IMG/VR virus record: IMGVR_UViG_3300046454_000099
Location: 1 to 26,639 of that record
DNA length: 26,639 bases
Strand: one strand, 5' to 3'
From: a virus
The stretch's first letter is position 1. Every line of letters starts with the position of its first letter. The notes beneath the pieces are model-generated. The model was not told the origin of the DNA and searched no databases. It worked only from the letters and a program-made list of their open reading frames with translations. A program made the position numbers and the translations under genes. This document shows positions 12,648 through 21,438 of this stretch, piece by piece.

Positions 12648-14103
12648 TGTTGATGAATGCATCAATGATGCGCCACGGAATCGGGTCCGTGACCACCATC
12701 TTGTTCACACGGTCACGCGGCGTGCCCATCCGCCACATACGAAGCCGCCGTTTGTATTGCCCCATCTTGCCAGCAGAGAGCGAGCGTTCATTCCCCCACG
12801 TATTGCCGCCATCATCGCTCGTCGTGAACATCACCTGTGGATCGGATCCGAGCACCGTGGCACTGGAGGCTGCGCCTTCTTTCAACCCCAAACCAGACTG
12901 CAGATAAATCTCCATGTTCCGAATCGGGACTTGCTGCTTCTGATCGAAGATGCCTGGCGCGATGCGCGTGCGACGAATCGCGGATCCGTCAGCTTCGGTG
13001 CCAGTCGTGATACTCATCGCGCAAATATTGGCTGTCGTGAAATCTGCCGTCAGATGCTTCCCGAAGGCGTAGGTATGCACGCGAGCACGCCACGGTTCAT
13101 CCATCATCGTGTTTGGATTCCAATAGCTACGCTTGGCCCACTTGTTCTCTTCGATGTCATAGGCCCATGTGACCTTGGCTGTAGGGAAGTGCAGGATGTA
13201 GAAGGTGTGTCCTTCTTCCTGATAGACGAACGCTTCCGCATCGGTGATGGTGGAGTCACGTTCATAGGACGCGATGGCTGTCTCGACGGCGGCATCGCTG
13301 ATTGGCGTCGGTGAATAGCCGCGAGTCCTCACGACGATTCCGCCACCGTCATCATTGCGACTGAGCCAGAACAATGACGCACCAGACGCTTTGAGCGTGA
13401 ATGGGGCGACGATCCCATACTTGTAACTCAGCCCGGTGCGAGGCGCGAATGGAAATGGGAATGTGCCAGCGTCATACCAGATGTCTCCGGTCTTGCTGCC
13501 AATCAGCCAAACGTCTGGCGCCACGATCGCCATCGCCACCCAGTTGTCTGGAGCCGACGAGCGAGACACGAACTGAAGTGGATCCCATGTCGTGCCGTCG
13601 TTCAGACCAGAGATACGCATCGTGCTGGTGAGTGGGTCTAAGACGGCAAAATAACCGTCGAGCATGCCAACCATGCCGCAATCGCCAGTCAGTTCTTGCG
13701 TGAGCGTATTCGTGGCGAGGTCGTGAAGATAACCGTTCGTGCCGCTCGCCACAAAGGCCTGATTCGCATTGGACCCGTTCGTCACGATCTGCGCTTGGTT
13801 CGTATCGTAGGAGACGAATCCATATCGCGTGAAGGTATTCACGCCAGTCGTGCTGACAGTCAGCTCACCGTAATCCTTCCCCATCACGCCGAAGGTGCGC
13901 CCATTCTCAGAGAACAACGCACGTCCTTGCGAGATCGAGGCGCCTGAGGCTACCCAGACAGAGAAGCCAGGTGTCGGATAAAGCGCAGCGGTATTCTTCG
14001 CATGTTGAGGTTGCGATTCATAATACCAGTTGATTGTCTCTTCAGGGTTAGCGGTGACGCTCTGCGTCTTATCGCTCACCCCGATGAAGCCTGGATACTT
14101 CAT
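12634..14103 (-). CDS. Packaged-DNA stabilisation protein, P22 gp10-like
   Basis: A 489-residue protein; P22 gp10 has 472. The N-terminus has the typical ETINWYYESQPQ and TAALYPTPGFSVW segments of this family, then repeated propeller-like blades (GTNGYLHDLATN, CGMVGMLDGYFAVLDP, SAPDNWVAMAIVAPDVWLIG, GHTFYILHFPTAKVTWAYD) and the late ENKWAKRSYW. In P22-type phages gp10 follows gp4 and plugs the portal channel after packaging. Here it also directly follows the gp4-like gene with an ATGA overlap, which supports the assignment. Confidence 0.8.
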   Translation of the reverse strand: MKYPGFIGVSDKTQSVTANPEETINWYYESQPQHAKNTAALYPTPGFSVWVASGASISQGRALFSENGRTFGVMGKDYGELTVSTTGVNTFTRYGFVSYDTNQAQIVTNGSNANQAFVASGTNGYLHDLATNTLTQELTGDCGMVGMLDGYFAVLDPLTSTMRISGLNDGTTWDPLQFVSRSSAPDNWVAMAIVAPDVWLIGSKTGDIWYDAGTFPFPFAPRTGLSYKYGIVAPFTLKASGASLFWLSRNDDGGGIVVRTRGYSPTPISDAAVETAIASYERDSTITDAEAFVYQEEGHTFYILHFPTAKVTWAYDIEENKWAKRSYWNPNTMMDEPWRARVHTYAFGKHLTADFTTANICAMSITTGTEADGSAIRRTRIAPGIFDQKQQVPIRNMEIYLQSGLGLKEGAASSATVLGSDPQVMFTTSDDGGNTWGNERSLSAGKMGQYKRRLRMWRMGTPRDRVNKMVVTDPIPWRIIDAFINNDGL

Positions 14104-15140
14104 GGCCCGGTATAGATCGAATACCGACGACTACCAAACATCAACTGTGGATCGCTCTGGAGGTCCATCAGGCGATTGTTCATGCGCTTGATATTAGCCT
14201 TCGATTCAGAGGCGCTCTGCATCAGGTATGGGTCCATCTGCTGCCCCTCCCTAAACTCAGGGAATAGTTCCAGTGCGAGCCCTTCTCGCATGAATCGGTT
14301 ATAGCCAGGCGGCAATGCAATCGTGTCGTTCACGCTCGAGAATCGGTTCACTTGCTGTGGGTAATAGAGCGCCCCTTGCAGACCTGTTCCGGTCACGGTC
14401 GGCCAGATCGTGAGTGTTCCCAGAGCCCCTGTATAGGTCGGATTGTAGTAGGCGTAGAACGGATACGTCGAGGTCAGCGACTTGAGCGCGAGCGAGGCTT
14501 CAGCATCTTCCGTCAGCAGCGTCAACTGCTGCTCAAATGGCACGGACAGATTCGCATTGATCCAGTTGATCTGATTGATGAATTGCGGACGGACGATATT
14601 CACATCGCCGCCTAGCCCGATCGTATATGTGGCTTGGCTTGGGACGAGGTTCCATGTCGTGCGCGTCACGGTGTAGATGCTCAGACGCTCGTTGCCGCAG
14701 ATGGAATCCACCCAGTCATTGAACCGATCGAAGGCATCGCTGAGGGAGTCTCCGCTGGGGTCTTCGTTCTCCTGAATGACGTTGATCCGCCGCATCGCGG
14801 CCTTGATCATATTCCGCACGGTGATAGAGGTGCCGCCAGTCGTGTTGGCGGATGCGACGGTTTGAGCCTCGGTGACCGTCGCCACCTGAATCGTCGCAGG
14901 GACAGCACCATTGCCGATGAAGGTGAAAGCGATGAGGACGTAATCGGTTTCAGCTGCGGTCGGTCGATAGGTGTAATAACCGTTACCCTCTGCCGTGCAG
15001 ATGCCACTCCCGACAGCGCCTAGCGTCTGCGTGCCGCCATCCCCGGTGACGTAGACCGTGACCGTTCCGGCAAAGGCTGCGCCTGTGGTCGCATTGACCA
15101 TCTGTGCGCCGATGACTTGTCCCGATGCTGCTCTGATCAT
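14100..15140 (-). CDS. gp4-like head-tail adaptor with extra N-terminal beta domain
   Basis: A 346-residue protein, more than twice the length of P22 gp4 (166). Residues about 104-346 (TVRNMIKAAMRRINVIQENE, SDAFDRFNDWVDSICGNERL, TWNLVPSQATYTIGLGGD, TYPFYAYYNPTY, ALPPGYNRFMREGLALELFP, SKANIKRMNNR) match the gp4-like adaptor proteins of podophages. Residues 1-90 (SGQVIGAQMVNATTGAAFAG, GNGYYTYRPTAAETDYVLIA) look like an Ig-like or decoration domain seen elsewhere in phage virion proteins. The adaptor would bind the portal ring and recruit the gp10-like protein; the added domain may project outward. Confidence 0.75.
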   Translation of the reverse strand: MIRAASGQVIGAQMVNATTGAAFAGTVTVYVTGDGGTQTLGAVGSGICTAEGNGYYTYRPTAAETDYVLIAFTFIGNGAVPATIQVATVTEAQTVASANTTGGTSITVRNMIKAAMRRINVIQENEDPSGDSLSDAFDRFNDWVDSICGNERLSIYTVTRTTWNLVPSQATYTIGLGGDVNIVRPQFINQINWINANLSVPFEQQLTLLTEDAEASLALKSLTSTYPFYAYYNPTYTGALGTLTIWPTVTGTGLQGALYYPQQVNRFSSVNDTIALPPGYNRFMREGLALELFPEFREGQQMDPYLMQSASESKANIKRMNNRLMDLQSDPQLMFGSRRYSIYTGP

Positions 15141-15169
15141 GGCTGCGCCTGCTTAGTATCGCTGATCTG

Positions 15170-16564
15170 TCAACAATTCACTGAGAAAACATGAACAACA
15201 GGTCGATGATCACCTTCACTATTCCGGGCCGTCATAAACAGCAGTTTGCTCGTCGGCTCAAACCATGCGCCTCCATGCGCGTTCTGGCATGGGGCCAGCT
15301 CAGGGAAACTGCTCCCTCCTGGCATATCCACGAAGAGTGCAGCAGACGTGACTGGCGGTAAGAGGACCGAAGATTTCGATCCGAGCGCCACCGCCAGCAA
15401 GTCGGCGGGATCGTAGATCCACATGGACGATTGCATCGAGACAGTGCCTGGTCCCGTCGCCTCGTTGCCGTAGTGCGTGTCGTTCTGCCCATGGGCGCAC
15501 ATCTTCAGCGAACCAAACACCTGCGCCGGTCCATACCACGTATGAACTCGTCCATCTGGCGGATAGCTCCCTGACAGAGACGCCACGGTTCTGGCGAGTT
15601 GGCCCATGAACACCACGCCTTGTTTAGTCGTCCCGTTAATCCAGACGGAGGCTGTGACGTTATCCAGAGCCGTAAAGACATCTACTTGTCCAAACTGCAC
15701 ACCGCAGAACGCTCCATCAATGTTGCAGCCGCTGCCATCCTGCACGGGGTTAGCTTGCGGCTGATGCGCGAAGTCTCCCCCCTCTCCGTAATGGGTCCAT
15801 CCGCAATCATCCACATCGTTTGGCCGTGACTGTTTATTGGAGATGTCCGAGTAGATCAGCGTCGTGACAGGCACGCTCACATGACCATCCTGATAGCCAT
15901 CTGGAGGCGTGCTGTTCGCCGGCACGTTACACGCCGATGACGCCACTCCCCATGGTGAGCCAGAATTGCCAGACCCAATAGGAGCCCCACAGAGAATCCG
16001 GCCTTGCAAGGTCGCTTGGTAGGCTGAAGGAACAGGCATCATGTAGCCAGCAGTGAAGCCTGAGAATTGGGAGGTGCGCCACGGACCGAAGGGTTGCACA
16101 GTAGGCAGACTGAGAATCGTGCTTCCGAAACTCGGATTCCAATCGAATCCCACGTTGTATTGATCCTGATAGGACCAGAGGAGTTGACCAGCTACCTCGT
16201 CCCAGAGCAGACCTCGCGTCGGTTTCGGATTTGATGATCCGACCTTACCGCCCAAGGTCACATCCCACCAGTTCTGAACAAGCGTGCAGACGGTTCCAGT
16301 ACCGTTGTATTTGATTTCGTAGACGGGATCGGGCCATCCCGTTTCAGCTTGTGAGCCGCAGATCAAGAGATTGATGTCTGATCCCACCTTTCGACCTGTG
16401 AGCGCACCCATCGAATAAGAGAATTTGACGCCGTTCGGCTGGTCATCTGGCGGCATCGTCACAAAGCCCAGATAGGTGAAATCGCTGGTGTGCAGCAGTG
16501 ACGGATTGACGGGCGCGGAAGAAGACACGACTGGGATGCCATGACGACGCTGTATGTAATGCAC
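15170..16564 (-). CDS. Large beta-rich virion protein, possible propeller or host-contact protein
   Basis: A 464-residue protein. I chose GTG 16564 because it overlaps the previous TAG and has GGAG eight bases before; a TTG at 16591 is possible but lies inside the previous gene. Repeated strand motifs with Trp and Gly (LLWDEVAGQLLWSYQDQY, GPWRTSQFSGFTAGY, HGGAWFEPTSKLLFMTA) suggest a beta-propeller or similar fold. About ten Cys are spread along the protein, including SGCNIDGAFCG, which is rare in a cytoplasmically made virion protein. It follows the Trp/Pro-repeat gene and could serve in surface binding. No family recognised. Confidence 0.6.
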   Translation of the reverse strand: MHYIQRRHGIPVVSSSAPVNPSLLHTSDFTYLGFVTMPPDDQPNGVKFSYSMGALTGRKVGSDINLLICGSQAETGWPDPVYEIKYNGTGTVCTLVQNWWDVTLGGKVGSSNPKPTRGLLWDEVAGQLLWSYQDQYNVGFDWNPSFGSTILSLPTVQPFGPWRTSQFSGFTAGYMMPVPSAYQATLQGRILCGAPIGSGNSGSPWGVASSACNVPANSTPPDGYQDGHVSVPVTTLIYSDISNKQSRPNDVDDCGWTHYGEGGDFAHQPQANPVQDGSGCNIDGAFCGVQFGQVDVFTALDNVTASVWINGTTKQGVVFMGQLARTVASLSGSYPPDGRVHTWYGPAQVFGSLKMCAHGQNDTHYGNEATGPGTVSMQSSMWIYDPADLLAVALGSKSSVLLPPVTSAALFVDMPGGSSFPELAPCQNAHGGAWFEPTSKLLFMTARNSEGDHRPVVHVFSVNC

Positions 16565-18588
16565 TAATGCGTCTCCGGTTGAGGCGCCCAAGGTCCAACA
16601 ATCTGGTTACTGTTCGTCGCCCATTCTGGATTGAATGGAGGAGGCGCAGCACCACTGATGGTTTGCATTGGCTTCACTGATTGTGCTGCCCAATGCTGGA
16701 CCCATTGATTGACTAAAGCTCCGAGATTCGCATTACTGATCGACCTGACAGGAGGAGGAGCCGTTCCAGACGGCAGACTCGCCGTCATGTTCCGCGCACG
16801 CTGTGCGTTCCAAGCCGGTTGCCACGGACTGACCAATTCACTGATGGCCGTGACTGACAGTGGTCCATGCGGTGTCGGAGGCGCGAATGGCGTCGGCGGA
16901 ACGAATGCGGTCAGCCGCTGAGGCTCAGGCCAGTCGGTCGGCCACGATCGCACCAGTTCGCTGACTGCTGTCGCGGACAGTGGTCCCTGCGGAACAGGTG
17001 GAGCACTTGGCGTCGGCGGCACGAACGTCGTCAGACGCTGAGGTTCAGGCCAGTCGCTGGACCATGCCTGCCGAATGACCCACTGTTGCGGACTGTATGG
17101 ACCGTGCGGATTTGGCTGATCTGGTGAATTGACCGGGATCAGGACATTGGAATCGACAACAACGATCTGGAGGTCTGGGAACGCTGCGGCCCAGATGCCT
17201 GGATTCAGCCAGCCTGTCTGATGCGTCGGATATTGCCCAGTGAAGTTGTCGGCTATGAAATTATCGAGCAGGGCTGGCGAGGCGATGTCGTTGACGAAGA
17301 TGCCAGGCTGTCCAGTCGTGACGGCGGTATCGGTTTGTGTCGTGCCGATCTGCGCGGTATTGAGGAACATCTGCAGCGCAGATCCGATGACCTGTAGACG
17401 ATAGATATCTCCATCAACGAGGGTGAGTCCTGAAACGGTCTGGATGGCCGTGCCGACGCCAGCGACGGTCTGGTAGAGCGTGATCGTGCCACCGCTGGCA
17501 TCTCCCACCATCGCATAGGAGGCATCCCCTGATGGTGAGATGCGAACGACGATGCCTGGAGTATCCCCACCGTATGCGGCAATCGTGACTTGGGCAAACT
17601 GGTCTGGAGAGAATGTGGTTTCTTTCCAGAACGAAAGATTCTGACCGACTGCTCCTGGGAAGGCGTTGATGCCATTGGTTTCAAAATTCCCAATGACGTT
17701 TGTCCAGTTGCATGACCCGAGTGAAGTCCCGTAGTTGACGTTGAACTCGTCATGCGCTGGGAGCCCCACCGGCTGACACATCAGCGGGGCAATCTTGTTC
17801 TCCTGATTGTTCGGCGCCTGTAGACGTGGCTCTAGCGATGCCGGCCATGAGGCCAGCACGGCATTCAGCGATGGCGTCTTCTGGGATGGTAGAGGCGGCG
17901 GAATGAATGTCGGTGGAGTGACATGCCGTGCCGACTGCGCGGACCATTCCGTCGGCCATGACCGCTGCGCGACCGAATAGTATGGAGCGGCTAGCGGACC
18001 ACGAATGGGAGGTGGATCTGGATTATCAGGTCCGATCGTCCACGTCGTAACGAGGTCAATCTCCGCTGGCTCATGCCACGACGCAAGGATACTCAGTGGC
18101 TGTCGCGCAATCGGCGGATTCGCCGCTGGTGGAGGCGGCAAGACCGCTGCCGTGCCAAACGCTCGTTGTGCCGGCCATGCCGGGAGCCATTGACCATAGA
18201 CATGCGTCAGTGGCGTGTTGTAAGGAACTGGCGGCTGAACGATTGGCGGAGGCGGAATGACCGCCGCATTGCCAATAATCGTCTGCGCGGACCATTCCGT
18301 CTTCCATTGCCCGATGATCGGATGGATCTGAAGCGTGAACGGGATTTGTGGCGGAACAAATGGCGGCGGCGGAATGACCGCTGCATTCTTGACTTGCTGA
18401 TTGTTCGGCGCCTGAAGTCTGGGCTCAAGGTCTGCCGGCCATGAGGCCAACACGACGGCCATCGCCAGAACTGCCTGCACTTGCCGACGAGGAGGCTGAT
18501 CGCCAGTTGATCCCTGTGGCTCATGCGGCACAGGAGGTGTGACACTCGATGATTGCGACGGCGGTGGAGGCGGATAGAAAAACGCCAT
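16564..18588 (-). CDS. Trp/Pro-repeat virion protein with central beta-sandwich domain
   Basis: A 674-residue protein. About eleven copies of a roughly 40-residue unit run through it: a Pro run (such as VIPPPPFVPP), a short hydrophobic stretch, then WxxxW followed by AQ or EPQ. The Trp pairs fall near W95/W99, W134/W138, W211/W215, W509/W513, W549/W553, W589/W593 and W629/W633; variants with WPADLEPRLQAPNN occur at 50 and WPASL at 248. Residues about 278-450 (DEFNVNYGTSLGSCNWTNVI to NFIADNF) interrupt the repeats with a single beta-sandwich of the concanavalin/LamG type. This looks like an extended or ring-like scaffold carrying a carbohydrate-binding-like domain. It lies in the block between coat and adaptor genes; I do not know a described family with this layout. 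Confidence 0.7.
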   Translation of the reverse strand: MAFFYPPPPPSQSSSVTPPVPHEPQGSTGDQPPRRQVQAVLAMAVVLASWPADLEPRLQAPNNQQVKNAAVIPPPPFVPPQIPFTLQIHPIIGQWKTEWSAQTIIGNAAVIPPPPIVQPPVPYNTPLTHVYGQWLPAWPAQRAFGTAAVLPPPPAANPPIARQPLSILASWHEPAEIDLVTTWTIGPDNPDPPPIRGPLAAPYYSVAQRSWPTEWSAQSARHVTPPTFIPPPLPSQKTPSLNAVLASWPASLEPRLQAPNNQENKIAPLMCQPVGLPAHDEFNVNYGTSLGSCNWTNVIGNFETNGINAFPGAVGQNLSFWKETTFSPDQFAQVTIAAYGGDTPGIVVRISPSGDASYAMVGDASGGTITLYQTVAGVGTAIQTVSGLTLVDGDIYRLQVIGSALQMFLNTAQIGTTQTDTAVTTGQPGIFVNDIASPALLDNFIADNFTGQYPTHQTGWLNPGIWAAAFPDLQIVVVDSNVLIPVNSPDQPNPHGPYSPQQWVIRQAWSSDWPEPQRLTTFVPPTPSAPPVPQGPLSATAVSELVRSWPTDWPEPQRLTAFVPPTPFAPPTPHGPLSVTAISELVSPWQPAWNAQRARNMTASLPSGTAPPPVRSISNANLGALVNQWVQHWAAQSVKPMQTISGAAPPPFNPEWATNSNQIVGPWAPQPETH

Positions 18589-18589
18589 G

Positions 18590-19348
18590 CTATTGCGTCA
18601 GAATAGGCGCCATGTAGTTATTGCGTGGCACTTGTGTTGACGACACAGCCGAGAGTTTATAGACCAATACGGCCATATTCCAATTGACCGTGCCGCTGGC
18701 CCACGTCACTTCTGCGCGAGCGGTCGATCCAGAGGAGCCAGAATCCGCATCCTCCAGCAACGCCTCTTCAGTGGAACTGGCATCGAGTTTCGCGAAGACG
18801 CTATACGTCGTATCGACTGTGCCAGCCGAAAGAGTTTTGCTCACCCCGTCGTCCGCATAGGCGCCGATCTTGAGTTCGTTCGCCGCCGTGGTCGTGCCTG
18901 CGGTCGTGCCAGAATCCGCTGGACCAGTTGAACCGACAGAGTTCGCCTTACTAATGTCTATAGCCGCTGCCGCTCCTACGGCTGTCGAGATTCCGCTATA
19001 CGCGCCAATGGCGACCGCTGCGCCACCCGTCGCCGTCAGGTTCCCGCTAAATGTGACCGTGATATGCGTGACACTGGTGCCATTCGCGACCGTGCTCCAC
19101 ACCTCCAGGCAACCGAAATCTGACCCGTAATCCTTCTGCTCTTGGAGGTCACGGTTCCATGTATTGCCTTGCGTATCGGTGATACTCGAAACAGAGAAGG
19201 CGCCTGCTGAATGGATAGTGCTGACGCCAATCACGGCAATGACACGATCGTTGGCGACCGTGGCCGCTCCGAGATCGCCGAAGTCTTTTGATGTGCCGGC
19301 ATTCTCTGTTCCGGTGAGAATCGCGCCGGCCCTACGTGCCCATGCCAT
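18590..19348 (-). CDS. Beta-rich virion-associated protein, unknown
   Basis: A 252-residue protein rich in Ala, Thr, Ser and Gly, with strand motifs (VIAVIGVSTIHSAGAFSVS, ITDTQGNTWNRDLQEQKDYG, HITVTFSGNLTATGGAAVAI, GTVNWNMAVLVYKLS). The style fits phage decoration or tail-associated domains also found in many metagenomic phages. Its ATG overlaps the previous stop. The last residues (VPRNNYMAPILTQ) precede the repeat protein with a one-base gap. Confidence 0.6.
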   Translation of the reverse strand: MAWARRAGAILTGTENAGTSKDFGDLGAATVANDRVIAVIGVSTIHSAGAFSVSSITDTQGNTWNRDLQEQKDYGSDFGCLEVWSTVANGTSVTHITVTFSGNLTATGGAAVAIGAYSGISTAVGAAAAIDISKANSVGSTGPADSGTTAGTTTAANELKIGAYADDGVSKTLSAGTVDTTYSVFAKLDASSTEEALLEDADSGSSGSTARAEVTWASGTVNWNMAVLVYKLSAVSSTQVPRNNYMAPILTQ

Positions 19349-20124
19349 TAGAGACTCAGCGCCTCATAGAAGGTGAAGCCGTAAAGGGTGATGTCGCTTG
19401 TCGCGCCGAAGTCGTGACAGAAGCTACCCATCCCTGGATTGCCATCAGACCAAATGACTGAATCCGGTCCACCTGGATTACTGCCAGCGCCTCCATCGTT
19501 TCCTGTGGAGGTGTTATAGGTGCCAGCCTGAAACTCGACACCGACGCCATTGCCACCGTTGAAGCCAGCGATTGTGAGGTAACTCGTCAGCACCGATCCG
19601 ATAGCCGTGGCACGTATTTGGTCGCCGGTATGCATCACCCAGCTAGCATTATCGGTATGGAGAAGCGCCGTGAAACTGCCGATGGCTCCATTCCACCGAA
19701 TAATTTCGATATAGGGATCGGCTGGATAGCCTGGGATACGGACATTGAACTCATAGCCACGGTTGATGCCTATAGAGAGGGCTGACCGCAGCCGCATCTC
19801 TACTTCAGAGTTCCAATTCCCTGCAGTGCGTGTCGTGAAGATGGTGCCTCTCGCTTGCTGGTTATTACTCCACGTGCCAGTGAGGAGCGCCGTGGAATCA
19901 TCATAGATACTGGCTGCGCTTCCTGTCTCAGTCCCGATGGCTTTGCCGCTTGGACTCACGCGCATATTCGTCCAATCACGCCCATTGGTCTGCCCGTTGA
20001 TCCAGAGTCCGCTTTCTGAGAGCGGATTTTCTACGAGCGGAAACGAGGTGGAATAGGACGCATGGAAAGGCGAGGGAGGCGTGACGGTCCTCCCTCGCTT
20101 CGTTGGAATGTAATACTTCGGCAT
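19348..20124 (-). CDS. Concanavalin/LamG-like virion protein
   Basis: A 258-residue protein starting MPKYYIPTKRGRTVTPPSPF. From about residue 25 it shows the strand pattern of a concanavalin-like lectin domain: LWINGQTNGRDWTNM, YDDSTALLTGTWSNNQQA, EVEMRLRSALSIGINRGYEF, YIEIIRWNGAIGSFTALL, and DITLYGFTFYEAL at the end. Such domains bind sugars or act as structural domains in phage virions. The start is preceded by an unusual hairpin (20127-20138) that may position the ribosome-binding site. Confidence 0.65.
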   Translation of the reverse strand: MPKYYIPTKRGRTVTPPSPFHASYSTSFPLVENPLSESGLWINGQTNGRDWTNMRVSPSGKAIGTETGSAASIYDDSTALLTGTWSNNQQARGTIFTTRTAGNWNSEVEMRLRSALSIGINRGYEFNVRIPGYPADPYIEIIRWNGAIGSFTALLHTDNASWVMHTGDQIRATAIGSVLTSYLTIAGFNGGNGVGVEFQAGTYNTSTGNDGGAGSNPGGPDSVIWSDGNPGMGSFCHDFGATSDITLYGFTFYEALSL

Positions 20125-20126
20125 AT

Positions 20127-20138
20127 GGGCCGAAGCCC
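20127..20138 (-). promoter_or_regulatory. UUCG-type hairpin just upstream of the 20124 start
   Basis: Read on the - strand, GGGC-TTCG-GCCC forms a 4-bp stem with the very stable C(UUCG)G loop two bases before the ATG. The nearest purine-rich site, TAAGG at the end of the previous gene, is 19 bases away in the linear sequence but about 7 bases away if the hairpin is folded. It may thus help initiation or regulate it. Confidence 0.4.
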
Positions 20139-20145
20139 CCGCGCC

Positions 20146-20646
20146 TTAGCCGATTTCTCGATAGACCACGCCGAAGGACCATCCGGTCAGTGTTCCAGGC
20201 GTCGAGGTGAACTGCAGGAACGTGCCACTGGTGCTCCCAGGCATCGACTGCATGGTTTCAGCAGGCGTCGGAACCCAGAGCCATCCGTTGAGGACGTTGA
20301 AGTTGTCCGGATAGACCTTGATTTCGGTGCCACCACCGTTCGCACTGGAGTTGATGCCAGCCGATCCAGCCGCACCAGTCGTGTTGCCAACAAGACTTGC
20401 GGTCGGCAAGCCGAGCGAGGTCTTCGCAGGCGTAGCCGATGTCAGCGTCGGAAACGCCGTTACTTTTGTGCCGATGCAGATCCCCTGTTGCGCCGACGTG
20501 GCGTTGGCTCGCTGACTCACCCAGCATCGCAACAGTTCATAGCCAGGCACGCCAGCGCCACCGGCTGCGACGTTCAGGAAGACAAGCTGTGGGGCCGCGA
20601 CGACGGTGATGTTGTCACCAGAGACGGTATAGGAACGATCAGCCAT
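20146..20646 (-). CDS. Small beta-rich virion-associated protein, unknown
   Basis: A 166-residue protein beginning MADRSYTVSGDNITVVAAPQ, with GAGGA before the ATG. Short strands and Ala/Gly/Thr-rich loops (VFLNVAAGGAGVPGYELL, STSGTFLQFTSTPGTLTGW) suggest a beta-rich structural domain such as a decoration protein. It overlaps the end of the DnaJ-type zinc protein gene by 8 bases. No family recognised. Confidence 0.6.
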   Translation of the reverse strand: MADRSYTVSGDNITVVAAPQLVFLNVAAGGAGVPGYELLRCWVSQRANATSAQQGICIGTKVTAFPTLTSATPAKTSLGLPTASLVGNTTGAAGSAGINSSANGGGTEIKVYPDNFNVLNGWLWVPTPAETMQSMPGSTSGTFLQFTSTPGTLTGWSFGVVYREIG

Positions 20647-20902
20647 GTGTAGAGTCCTCTAAGTTGACGAATTTCTGTCCGGGCTTATCGTATTCAATTT
20701 CACGCCCGGTGCGAACATCGATGTGCTTGAATCTCTCGACCTGACCCGTTCCACCACATTTCGGACAATCGATCAAGATGTCCTCTTGCGTCAGTTTGTT
20801 GATACCGAGCCACATCTTCCCCGGTTGCCGCTTGTAATCACTACAAGCGATACAGCGCATCATCCCAACAGGTCGTGAAATGAATGGAACCACTTCGATC
20901 AT
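20639..20902 (-). CDS. Small zinc-ribbon protein with CxxCxGxG motif
   Basis: An 87-residue protein from ATG 20902, which overlaps the previous TGA (ATGA); a longer frame to 20992 would lie inside the preceding gene. CIACSDYKRQPG near the start and CPKCGGTGQVERFKH form two Cys pairs, the second like the zinc-finger repeat of DnaJ. In a phage structural operon it might be a small structural or regulatory zinc protein. It ends VNLEDSTHG. Confidence 0.65.
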   Translation of the reverse strand: MIEVVPFISRPVGMMRCIACSDYKRQPGKMWLGINKLTQEDILIDCPKCGGTGQVERFKHIDVRTGREIEYDKPGQKFVNLEDSTHG

Positions 20903-21435
20903 GGTGCCCAATCCTTCGGCGCTTCTTCCCAGATCAGACCGCACTGAATGACTGCCGTCGTCAATGTGGCAGACCCGGCAAGCGATACCCATCCACCTGG
21001 TGGAACCGTGATGATGCGATTGAGAAAGGCCCAGTTCATCGTGGATTCAGTCACCGTCAGCGCACCTGTCGTGATCTGCGCCAGTGGGAGAAAGAACGTG
21101 CCGGCGTTCGTTGGCGTGCCCACCCGATAGGCCGTGCAGGACGATGCCCTTCCACCAAGGAACAGATTCGCGGTGCTGTCGATCGCCGTCGTGGAACCTG
21201 GCGCGGCGGTTTGCCCTGTGGCTCCAGTCAGACCCAACGCGCCAGCAGCCGCTGATGCTGTCGTGACCGCGAATCCCACAGCCACGATGCGTGCGTTGAC
21301 CGTCGTTGAACCGTTCCAGAGGAGCGGTCCTCCTGTCCCTGCCGCCGTGCTGAAGATGACCGGAGCCGTGACGATGGCTTGAGCGCAGTAGAGCCTCCTG
21401 TTCGTTGAGGCGTCTCCGAAATAGAGGTCATCCAT
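20899..21435 (-). CDS. Beta-rich virion-associated protein, unknown
   Basis: A 178-residue protein starting MDDLYFGDASTNRRLYCAQ, with GGCGGA about 7 bases before the ATG. The sequence is Ala/Thr/Gly-rich with regular strands (GPLLWNGSTTVNARIVAVGF, NWAFLNRIITVPPGGWVSL, VIQCGLIWEEAPKDW), resembling the proteins encoded at 22460 and 20146 in style. A head decoration or surface protein is likely from context; no family recognised. Confidence 0.6.
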   Translation of the reverse strand: MDDLYFGDASTNRRLYCAQAIVTAPVIFSTAAGTGGPLLWNGSTTVNARIVAVGFAVTTASAAAGALGLTGATGQTAAPGSTTAIDSTANLFLGGRASSCTAYRVGTPTNAGTFFLPLAQITTGALTVTESTMNWAFLNRIITVPPGGWVSLAGSATLTTAVIQCGLIWEEAPKDWAP

Positions 21436-21438
21436 CGG

